A stretch of 10,275 bases of DNA from Podila epigama (lineage: Eukaryota > Mortierellomycota > Mortierellomycetes > Mortierellales > Mortierellaceae). Where the stretch lies: assembly GCA_015679605.1 (NCBI GenBank), contig JAAAVE010000785.1, positions 1-10,275 on the forward strand, read 5' to 3'. Below, one piece after another: positions 1-7,053 of this stretch; the first letter of the stretch is position 1, and each line of letters begins with the position of its first letter. The notes beneath the pieces were generated by a model. The model was not told the DNA's origin, did not search any database, and worked only from the letters and a program-made list of their open reading frames with translations. The translations under genes were made by a program, and so were the position numbers.

Positions 1-1118
1 CGACCTTCTTTGCATTGACTTATGGTATCGGTTTTGCTGGCCTCTCATCCATGGTGACCCACACCTGGTTGTACCATCGCCACAAGCTCGTTGCCCAGTG
101 GAAGCAGTCGCGCGAGCACTCTGAGGATATCCACCACAAGCTCATGCAGGCCTACCCTGAGGTTCCCGACTGGTGGTACGCTTCCCTTTTCGTCCTCATG
201 ACTGGTGTTGCCGTCGTCACCTGCGTTGTCTGGGACTACGAACTGCCTTGGTGGGGCGTCCTCTTGGCCGTTGCCATTTCCGCTTTCTTTGCGCTTCCTG
301 TTGGTCTCATCCAGGCCGTCACCAACCAGCAACCAGGTCTTAACATTATTACCGAGTATGTTATCGGCTACATGCTTCCTGGTCGCGCCATCGCCAACGT
401 CACCTTCAAGACTCTTGGTTACATTTCCATGGCCCAGGCTCTGACCTTCACTGCTGATCTCAAGCTTGGTCACTACATGAAGATTCCTCCACGTGCCATG
501 TTCTGGGCCCAATTGCTTGGAACCTTCATTGCCGGTTTGACCAACTTGTTGACCGCCAACTGGTTGTTGAATACCCAGCCTAACATCTGCACCAAGGCGA
601 GCCAACACTTTAACTGCCCCTCGGCTCGTACCTTCTACGCTGCTTCCGTCATCTGGGGTGTCATTGCTCCTGACAAGATGTTTGGACCAACGTCCATCTA
701 CAACGCTGTCAACTACTTTTTTATCCTTGGTTTCCTCCTCCCCATCCCCTTCTACTACCTCAAGAAGCTTTGGCCCAACTCTGCCTTGGAGTTCATTCAC
801 ATCCCTGTCCTGTTGGCCGCTACCAGTATGATGCCTCCTGCTCAGGCTTACAACTACACCAACTGGCTGGCCGTTGGTTTCCTCTTCCAGTTCTTTGCCC
901 GCCGTTACCATCCTGACTGGCATCTGCGCTTCACCTATGTCTTGTCCGCTGCCTTTGATTCTGGCACGGCCTTTATGGTTCTCTTGTCATTTTTTATCTT
1001 TACCTACCGTGAAAAGGCTATGCCTAACTGGGCTGGTAACCCTAAGGCTGATGATGACATGTGCCCCCTTGAGAACAAACCTTGGTACCCTGCTCCCCCA
1101 GAGCCGCCTAAAGAATAA
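1..1118 (+). CDS. Oligopeptide transporter (OPT family), C-terminal part, 5' end outside window
   Basis: The frame is open from the first bases (first full codon at 3) to TAA at 1116-1118, giving about 372 residues. OPT proteins are proton-coupled plasma-membrane or vacuolar importers of small peptides, glutathione or metal chelates and usually have 750-900 residues and 12-16 membrane helices, so roughly half the protein is visible. I count about eight hydrophobic segments, beginning with the one near WWYASLFVLMTG and ending near AFMVLLSFFIF. Family hallmarks seen are the segment around IPPRAMFWAQLLGTF, the WGVIAPDKMFGP stretch, and the C-terminal RFTYVLSAAFDSGTAFM block, which corresponds to the conserved 'YNYVLSAALDxGTA' region of Isp4/Opt proteins. 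The tail is short, hydrophilic and proline-rich. No intron is needed in this part. The family is certain; the substrate and exact orthologue (OPT1-like or OPT2-like) cannot be told. Confidence 0.95.
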   Translation, partial: TFFALTYGIGFAGLSSMVTHTWLYHRHKLVAQWKQSREHSEDIHHKLMQAYPEVPDWWYASLFVLMTGVAVVTCVVWDYELPWWGVLLAVAISAFFALPVGLIQAVTNQQPGLNIITEYVIGYMLPGRAIANVTFKTLGYISMAQALTFTADLKLGHYMKIPPRAMFWAQLLGTFIAGLTNLLTANWLLNTQPNICTKASQHFNCPSARTFYAASVIWGVIAPDKMFGPTSIYNAVNYFFILGFLLPIPFYYLKKLWPNSALEFIHIPVLLAATSMMPPAQAYNYTNWLAVGFLFQFFARRYHPDWHLRFTYVLSAAFDSGTAFMVLLSFFIFTYREKAMPNWAGNPKADDDMCPLENKPWYPAPPEPPKE

Positions 1119-1119
1119 T

Positions 1120-1125
1120 AATAAA
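1120..1125 (+). terminator. Possible poly(A) signal overlapping tandem stop codons of the OPT gene
   Basis: The OPT stop TAA at 1116-1118 is followed in frame by two further TAA codons (1119-1124). The same run contains a perfect AATAAA at 1120-1125. A poly(dT) tract starts 22 nt later. It could serve as the 3'-end signal, though an AATAAA this close to the stop would leave a very short 3' UTR. Confidence 0.3.
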
Positions 1126-1323
1126 CTGCTTGATTGCAAACTCGCATTTTTTTTTTTTTTGTTTTTAAAAACCCACATTTCTGTTTTCACGCGGTGCGTG
1201 TTAAACGTGTTACTGGGATTTCGCGCAAGGGCAGGACCAATGAGCAAGGTTGTCTTCCCCCTTCTACCCTTTTTTTTTTTTTTTGTGGTCAAATTACCCA
1301 CGCAACTCTACTACATAATAACA
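1126..1323 (+). promoter_or_regulatory. OPT 3' flank and promoter region of the mitochondrial ACP gene
   Basis: This 198-bp stretch has no credible coding. It holds two poly(dT) tracts, 1147-1160 (14 T) and 1270-1284 (15 T). Such tracts exclude nucleosomes and are common in fungal promoters. A CCAAT box lies at 1237-1241 in the context ACCAATGA, matching the HAP-complex preference ACCAATNA, 83 nt before the ATG. HAP complexes are known to drive respiratory genes in fungi, which would suit a mitochondrial ACP. No TATA box is evident. Confidence 0.45.
1147..1160. repeat. Poly(dT) tract, 14 nt
   Basis: This is an uninterrupted T run between the OPT and ACP genes. A second run of 15 T is at 1270-1284, 40 nt before the ACP start. 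Paired poly(dA:dT) tracts are typical nucleosome-poor promoter elements in fungi. Confidence 0.8.
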
Positions 1324-1997
1324 ATGTTCAGAATCATTCGTGCATCAACCAGTGTTTACCACCCTTCTGTTCTCTATAGAAATGCAGCTTCGACATCACT
1401 GTCCCATCAAGCAAGGACCTCGATGGCAATGAACCTTGCACGCATGTATTCTGCTGGTGCTGGTCTCGCTCGCGCAGATGTTGAGAAGCGTGTTCTTGAT
1501 ATTTTGGCAGGATTCAACAAAGTTGATGCCAACAAGGTACAACAGATGGATGAAGAAAAAAAAAAGAACAAAAAGAATTGTTCATTGAAAAATAGAACCT
1601 CATTAACCTTTCATATGCTGGAGACTAGCGTACTTGAATACTTGGTTGAGCGGTGTGCATATTTGCTCCTAACGTTTTCTCAGACGTTGAACATATATCG
1701 GAAAATTCAGCCCTGTGGAGACAACATGCAATGAGGCAGACAGACCTATGAACGAGTTTTTTAGAACCCTCCTTAGCTCATCAAATACAAGGACTCTTTC
1801 TTACGATTATAATGGGATAGATCTCGCTTGAAGCCCACTTCACCAAAGATTTGGGTTTGGATTCATTGGACGCTGTGGAGGTGGTGATGGCTTTTGAGGA
1901 AGAGTTCTCAATCGAGATCCCAGATAAGGATGCCGACGAGATCAAATCTGCTGCTCAGGCTGTCGACTATATCTCTGAGCGTGACGATGCTCATTAG
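1324..1997 (+). CDS. ACP1: Mitochondrial acyl carrier protein (complex I NDUFAB1/ACP1 type)
   Basis: Exons are 1324-1536 and 1821-1997, joined in phase 0 (donor AAG|GTACAA, acceptor GATAG|ATC, intron 284 nt), giving 129 aa, normal for the family. The protein carries the 4'-phosphopantetheine arm for mitochondrial fatty-acid (lipoate precursor) synthesis. In other organisms it is also a subunit of respiratory complex I and supports LYR-protein and Fe-S assembly. Residues 1-42 form a basic, Ser-rich, acid-free presequence with an R-M-Y/S-A-G site fitting MPP cleavage before Ser43. The carrier fold follows: [12 protein letters not shown] (helix I), [20 protein letters not shown] with the phosphopantetheine serine at Ser86 in the DSL motif, and [11 protein letters not shown] before the last helix. 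The spliced join restores the usual 'VDxxK(I/V)xxxxHF' order. The 3' end faces the SNAPC3-like gene. Confidence 0.95.
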
Positions 1998-2066
1998 GAT
2001 AAGAATTTCATCATGGAGACACTCTACAGACCAGTTTTTTTTCATTTTACAGCACCATCGCAGTGC

Positions 2067-2072
2067 AATAAA
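2067..2072 (+). terminator. Candidate poly(A) signal of the ACP gene
   Basis: AATAAA lies 70 nt downstream of the ACP stop codon and runs into an A tract (2070-2080). The position is typical for a fungal 3' UTR. It lies only 22 nt from the opposing candidate signal of the neighbouring minus-strand gene. Confidence 0.45.
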
Positions 2073-2093
2073 AAAAAAAATGTATGACGCCCT

Positions 2094-2099
2094 TTTATT
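2094..2099 (-). terminator. Candidate poly(A) signal of the SNAPC3-like gene
   Basis: TTTATT on the plus strand reads AATAAA on the minus strand, 12 nt beyond the SNAPC3 stop codon (2112-2114). The intergenic gap between the two convergent genes is only 114 bp, so their 3' ends must lie very close or overlap. Confidence 0.4.
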
Positions 2100-2111
2100 T
2101 GATTCATGACT

Positions 2112-4240
2112 TCAGTCTTCATGAATGTATGGAAAAACTCGAAAGTCGTCGTAGAGGATATTTCCTTGGAGATCATAGTGGAAAGCATCGTAACACTGTT
2201 GGCAAAAGTAACATGGCGTCTCTCCTGCGAGACGGTCATCCAATGTGACACACTGTGCCCGATTGACAAGACACATCTTGCACATGTGGGTACTGGGTTT
2301 TGATTTATAGACCAGCCTCGGATAGCTGGCGCGGTTCAGCACATCATGTTCTTGACTGAGTAGCCTGTTATTGTGTTAATTTGCATGCTTAGTTTTTCAT
2401 TCATATCCCGTGCTTGTTCTCATGCATGCAAAAACCCATCGTAAAGTGGATAGGATGTAACTTATTTTGTACCTCAACTCCTTCACTTTGAAAATATGCT
2501 CGCAATTGCCTTGATGTACAAACAAGTAAGGATGATTCAGTCTAACAGCCAAGTCCTTGATAAAGGTATCATGCATATTCTTCTTTGTCAACCGTTGGAA
2601 CGCAGGTTCTTGACTCCTCGTTGGACTACTGTGGATCCAGTCAAGAATCGTCCTAAGTCAGATTTCATAGAGAGATTATATGGCGTTTAGCATTTTCCAA
2701 CTTACCACTTGTCTGGTGAATGCAACCGAAAAAAACAAACGAACAAACAAAAAAGCAAAATAGTAACAACAACATACTGACTATAATCAATTGAATGTCG
2801 CGCATATTCCGCTTCATTTTCCACAACGATATCCTCCAGACGCCTCGCTGGTGCCTCTTGTTGCATTGATCTATCAGAACCTTCCAACTTTTGCTTGGCG
2901 TCAATTTTGGCACGAAGAAGCGGAGAGTCGTTATAGAATGTGCTTTCGATCAACATGTACGAGTTGCTAATCTTTCTTGTCTTTGTGTTTTGAACCAACG
3001 CACTTCGCTGGGCGTCGTCAGGACCCTGGGTCATGAAATCGGAAACACAGTAGAATGCATCTCTCAAGACTGAGAGCCGCTGACTACCTAGAACCAGAAA
3101 CTCTTGTGTCGGATGGGACGGTCGGTTGGCCTTGAAAAAGACAACCGACACAAGAACATCGTCCAACAAACTCAAATCTGGATTTGATGCCTCCTTGGCG
3201 GCGGCAACCGCAGATTCTGGGTCCACAAAGTTGACAGGCGGGCGTTGCTTCACAGGAACGACGACCCTGGAGCTGCTGCTCAAGCTCTTGAGCGGGCATG
3301 CTTCGATCTTCAACGATAGGCGCTGAAAATTTGTCTCCATTGGTGTCTTGACAAAACGGGATTCTTGGATCGTCCGTTCAGCTGCGTTGTCTGCATTTTG
3401 TGCCAGTTGCTGTACTAATCGTACACGCTCCTGATCCTTTTCTTTTTCGGTGTCTACTGCTTGAGAATCTATTCCTGTTTCAGCATCGTTGGTCGTCGGG
3501 GTGTCTGCTGTAGAGGTACCTGAGGATGTTATTGAAGTACTTGTTGTTGAAGTACCTGCTGTTGAGATACCGGTTGTCGATGTTCCTGTTGTCGAGGTAC
3601 CTACTATTGAGACACCTGTTGTCAAAGCATCCGCTGCTGGTGAAGATGTATCGCTGTTACTGGTATTCATAGCTCCTCTGACGAGTGAGCTGTTCCCTAC
3701 TACAGTGGATCGATCCGAGAACCCTGTTGGTCGAGCTCGTTTCTTTCCTCGCGAAGCATCGTTGAGCATCCTCCTCAGTTGGATCCTGTTCGAGTTATGA
3801 ATTCGCAATGGATCTTGAAGGTGAACCGTCGACTTGTCGCCATATTCGGTCGTGTCTTCGATTTGCCCAAAAACTGACGTCCAAGTTGGCCGGACGCCCT
3901 CACCATTTGATATGGTTATATGTGTTGTGGGCCGTCTGTGGAGGGTGTCCTGCCATGCATCTAGGAGATCCAGCACCGTGGGGTCGTCAAAGATGTCGTT
4001 CACTTCGTCAATATCCTGCGTTGGGTCGCATCTCTCTCTAGCCATCTGTTCTTCCTCAGGATTGGCAAAGTAGGTAGAGTAAGGATCGTGTTCCTGCTGC
4101 TCTTGTAAAACACGTCGGTAGTCGAGACCAAATGAGGACACTGAAAAGAGATCACTCTGAGGCTCAATGCTGAGAATGGATAGATGTTTACCATCAACTG
4201 GTATTGAAGAAGATTGAGATGTAGGAATGAATCGTTCCAT
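2112..4240 (-). CDS. SNAPC3: snRNA-activating protein complex subunit 3 (SNAPC3/SNAP50) homologue
   Basis: Exons are 4240-2778, 2652-2473 and 2364-2112; introns of 125 and 108 nt use GTATGT and GTACAA donors and TAG/CAG acceptors. The product is 631 aa. In animals and plants SNAPC3 is the DNA-contacting subunit of the complex that recruits RNA polymerase II or III to snRNA promoters. The core starts near residue 360: FLVLGSQRLSVLRD (381-394) and ESTFYND (432-438), then across the splice DWIH (492-495), HPYLFVHQGNCEH (528-540), ELRLL (546-550), YPRLV (562-566), and the C-terminal zinc-binding part CKMC (576-579), PCYFCQQC (598-605), FHYD (609-612) and FPY (625-627). These match the order of human SNAPC3. 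Residues 1-355 are an acidic and Ser/Thr-rich extension I cannot assign, with a basic patch GKKRARP (165-171), pentapeptide repeats (about 207-236) and a possible coiled coil (263-292). The start is the first ATG of the open frame. Confidence 0.88.
3534..3623 (-). repeat. 15-bp coding minisatellite, six imperfect units, in SNAPC3 exon 1
   Basis: Six consecutive 15-nt units start at 3534, 3549, 3564, 3579, 3594 and 3609 (plus-strand pattern GA-G-T/A-ACCT-GTTGTT/C). On the coding strand they give five-residue repeats of the GTSTT type, about residues 207-236. The period is a multiple of three, so copy changes keep the frame. Similar but degenerate Ser/Thr-rich sequence continues on both sides. 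Confidence 0.85.
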
Positions 4241-4386
4241 GTTGTTTAATGCTGCTGTTGCCTGTTACTTGTGAAGAATGGACAATGCAAGAATGGACAA
4301 AAACCTTTTTTTTTTTTTTTATATATATTTGCATATGTCGACAATGGTTTTGGTTCCACGCCACCAACATTAATATTATTATTATT
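4241..4386 (-). promoter_or_regulatory. Compact promoter of the SNAPC3-like gene, within the ZAP1-SNAPC3 gap
   Basis: Only 146 bp separate the ZAP1-like stop from the SNAPC3 ATG on the same strand. The gap holds a TATATATA run (4320-4327), a 15-nt poly(dT) tract (4306-4320, poly(dA) on the coding strand), and two copies of the 12-mer AAGAATGGACAA (4274-4285 and 4289-4300) 15 bp apart. There is no AUG in the transcript direction between the TATA-like run and the start codon. It must also contain the ZAP1 3' end; only AATAAT-like repeats (4375-4386) are seen there, no perfect AATAAA. Confidence 0.5.
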
Positions 4387-6540
4387 TTACTTGAGTGGGT
4401 CGAACCGTGGTGAAGACTGGCGTTTAGTTGACTTTGCTGCATAGAGAGCCTTTTCTTCCGCAGACATATGAGTTCGCTTGTGCCTTGACACCTAATAAAA
4501 GCATTCACAGGTCAGTATGAATATCTCCCCGACAAACGTGAAAACAACTTTGATATCAAGAGATGATAGTCTCCCATTGCCTATAAAATCATAAGGTCCA
4601 CTTTACCTGATCTGGTCGACTAAATCTCTTCCCACAGCCTGGGTGGTCACACTGGAATGGACGCTCGCCAGTGTGGACTCGTAGATGCTTCGTGAGATTC
4701 GAACTCTCTGAAAACCATTTGTTACAGCCTTCAAACTTGCATTTGAATGGCTTCTCACCAGTGTGGACCCTGAGATGGATCGTCAGTGCTCCTGATATCG
4801 AAAATTCTCGGCCACAGCCAGGTTCAGGACATTTGAAAGGCTTCTCGCCTGTATGTGTTCGCATGTGCTGGGCCATGATATTGGCCTCTGAAAACCGTTT
4901 ACGGCACCGCTGACATTGGTAGGGTTTGTCGCCCGTGTGGGTTTGGATATGTCGCATGGCCTTTTGTCGTTGCCCGAATCCTCGACCATTACGTTCACAT
5001 CCTTCCCACTCACAAACGTATTCACTCTTTCCGGTACCGATATGATCCTCACTCAAATGACTTGTTAACGAGTCAAAGTTGGGAAAAGACCTCTGACATC
5101 CTTTCCAGTGGCACCGGTGCGGTTCTTCTGATTTTGGATTCTCTTCCTTCAATGGTAGCGATGATGCTGGTGTTGATGCTGGTGCTGATGCTGATGCTGT
5201 TACTTGTGGTGGTATTGATGACGATGCAAATGATGACACCGCTGGTGACGATAAAGCAGATGATGATAATGACGCTAATGTCGACGCTGAAGATGTTGCT
5301 GACGGTGCATTTGAATGTATGTTTGATTGAGCGTGGGTTTGGTTATGTGGTTGAGTCATAACTGAACACGTATTAGAAAGAGACATATCCAAGTCCAAGT
5401 TTGGCAAAATGTGGTGCTCAGCTCGTAAATGTTGCAAAAGCTCGCTCGTGTCCTGTTGTTCTGTCTCGCAAGACTCCCATAGGCAGAGTGGATGGCTCAT
5501 GTCTGGCTTAGGCACATGTAGTTGGGACACATGGGGCAAAAGATCGTCCTGGGACATGAATTCTGCAGAGCAGCCAGACCAAAGGCAGCGGATCATATGG
5601 TCAATTTGGGCCTCGCTCATATTCTCTGGTGATAGTGGGAGAGACGCAATTGTGGGAGTCCCCGAGGATGACTCGGTGCCTTGTGCATCGTTGTGACCGA
5701 CTAGAGCATTGTTCAAAAAGTGGAAGGCCGACTGTGAAGGGTGATGGGTATGAGAGTGGCTATCCAGTTGATGACACATATTGGTCGAATCCCATCTGTG
5801 GTAAGGAGAAAAGGGTTATGCATGGTAAGTAATATAAAAAAAAATGTATAGGGGCTCTTCCGTTTCGATTCACCACAAAAGAGCACAAAATAAAAAGGAT
5901 ATGAACCAACTTCATAAACAAATCTGAGGAAACTTTACGTATCGTTTGATCCTGTTGAGCTATAAGTGGGTTGTGTCTGAAAGTAGTGGGGTGTAGGAAT
6001 ACTGCTGGGAGTAGAGGTAACTGATGCAGTTGAGACCGAAGCAGAGCGAGTGGTGGATAATCCAGGACTCGTCGTCAGGGTTTCTGGGCAGCACGTTAAG
6101 CAACAGTCATTCGTAGCCTCTGGGTGTTCTGCGCAGCACGTGGCTGAAGGTGGCGTCGCAAGAACAACACCTACTGGCGGCGACAAGTCCTGACAACAAT
6201 CACCTTCTAAACCATCTTTGACAGCTGTGTCGACTGTGCAACATTCAACATTCTCGGATATAGAGTAGCCATTGAGGGTCAGAGGTGAATGGGGACTAGA
6301 GCAGCATCCGAGAGAATCCAGTTGTGAGTGATGTCCACAGCATGAGCTTGGCTCGACGTTGGTACAGCAAAAGTCATTAATGTCATGACTAAGAGTACAG
6401 CACTCATCCAGAATGGATGGTGCTGTATGAAAGGTGTCTATTGCATTTTGAGAGTTTTGAGAATTTTGTGTACTTGTATAGGGGGATTGTGAATATTGAA
6501 AGGCTGAAAATTGGAGGATATTTTGATTGAGGGTTGCCAT
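4387..6540 (-). CDS. ZAP1: Zap1-like zinc-responsive transcriptional activator, eight C2H2 fingers
   Basis: Exons are 6540-5939, 5795-4607 and 4491-4387 (introns 143 and 115 nt, GT-AG), giving 631 aa. Zap1 activates zinc-uptake genes when zinc is scarce. Fingers, by first Cys to last His: F1 271-294, F2 305-328, F3 429-452, F4 462-487, F5 495-515, F6 523-545, F7 553-575, F8 583-605; the last is completed only by exon 3 (HKRTH). F1/F2 (CLWSGC, CLWESC) correspond to the zinc-sensing pair in yeast Zap1 activation domain 2. F3 onward is the DNA-binding array, and the GKSEYVCEWEGC to RQKAMRHIQTH stretch closely parallels yeast Zap1 GKSEYQCLWHDC to RQKLIRHLKVH. Between them is a Ser/Ala-rich linker (about 359-417). 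Exon 1 has nine CC pairs between residues 47 and 151 and may replace the metal-regulated activation domain 1. The start ATG has G at -3 and +4. Orthology to Zap1 is likely; the zinc role here is inferred. Confidence 0.9.
5939..6540 (-). other. Exon 1 of ZAP1-like gene: Cys-Cys-rich putative metal-sensing region
   Basis: Residues 1-200 contain 18 cysteines, every one in a CC dipeptide: 47-48, 58-59, 67-68, 79-80, 100-101, 115-116, 135-136, 146-147 and 150-151. Several have His or acidic residues close by (CCGHH, CCAEH, DECC, DCC). No unpaired Cys occurs in the exon. Residues 1-40 are Gln/Ser/Asn-rich and 155-199 Ser/Thr-rich, as in disordered activation regions. The exon joins exon 2 in frame (donor AC|GTAAAG, acceptor CACAG|ATGG), so I treat it as part of the regulator. 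Confidence 0.75.
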
Positions 6541-7053
6541 TGCGAAATGTGCTTGATGGTTGTTGGATTGTGTAATGGAGGGATTTTTTCATTTTTGAAA
6601 AAAATTGGTTTTTTTGACTTTTTCTCACCCAACCACTTTGGGCAAAGTGAGGCTGCAATAATGAAAATAAAAAAAATAAATTTCTGTAATTGACTGATGT
6701 GGGTGTGAATCATGTGAGTGGGCGAGCGAGTCATCTCGCGAAAATCCATTGGTCCGTTCTCTCGAGGGTGAACTTCGGAAATTTTATTCATTTTTTTGAT
6801 CAATCCTTCGGGGCAGATAAAAAAGCGTGTGTTCAAATTGTGCGCGTGTTTCTTTTCTTTTCTTTTCTTCTTTCAACTCACACTCCTAATTCACTTCACT
6901 CCTCACTCCTCACTCCTCACTCCTTCGTTCCTTCATCCACCGGACTATTAACCGACCTATCCACCACTCCATTCTTCTGAATTCTCCTCTTTCTCCTCCG
7001 CTTTTTATCTGAATCCTTACGTTTGGTCGATCTTTATTCATAATCACATCGTC
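6541..7053. promoter_or_regulatory. Divergent promoter region between ZAP1-like gene (-) and ILV3 (+)
   Basis: These 513 bp hold no gene. Seen from the ILV3 side are an AGATAA GATA-type motif (6815-6820), a TTTTC-repeat pyrimidine tract (about 6848-6873), a perfect four-copy TCACTCC repeat (6896-6923) and a CT-rich leader that contains no ATG from about 6850 to the ILV3 start at 7054. Seen from the ZAP1 side are a CCAAT box (ATTGG at 6748-6752, context GGACCAATGG on the minus strand) and AT-rich DNA with T and A runs (6583-6620, 6661-6680). I found no ACCTTNAAGGT zinc-responsive element of the yeast Zap1 type here. Confidence 0.6.
6896..6923 (+). repeat. Four perfect tandem copies of TCACTCC
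   Basis: The 7-bp unit TCACTCC is repeated four times without change at 6896, 6903, 6910 and 6917, inside the pyrimidine-rich leader or core promoter of ILV3, about 130 nt before the start codon. Pyrimidine-rich strips of this kind commonly surround transcription starts in fungi. Confidence 0.85.

Noticed and set aside
45-923. 292-codon open frame antisense to the OPT gene
   Set aside because: It is a mirror of a strongly coding, biased-codon sequence, has no membrane or domain pattern of its own, and the plus strand is unmistakably OPT.
1537-1820. Possible extra exons in the 284-nt ACP intron (several TAG/CAG acceptor-like sites)
   Set aside because: The direct 1536/1821 join already gives uninterrupted conserved ACP sequence in phase; any insertion would break the fold before the DSL motif.
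3489-3800. Plus-strand 103-codon frame with V-x-V-P repeats opposite SNAPC3
   Set aside because: It is the reverse reading of the 15-bp repeat, whose period keeps all frames open. There is no independent evidence for a gene.
4327-4334. Perfect octamer ATTTGCAT, the Oct-1 site of metazoan snRNA enhancers, in the SNAPC3 promoter
   Set aside because: Fungi lack POU-domain Oct factors and 8-mers of AT-rich type are expected by chance; it sits beside a TATATATA run.
5062-5361. Met/Leu/Val-rich plus-strand frame resembling a membrane peptide
   Set aside because: It is the antisense of the Ser/Ala-rich Zap1 linker (GATGATG-type codons read backwards); not a gene.
2112-6540. ZAP1-like and SNAPC3-like coding sequences have exactly the same length (1896 nt, 631 aa)
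   Set aside because: The proteins share no sequence similarity and have different exon sizes; this is coincidence.
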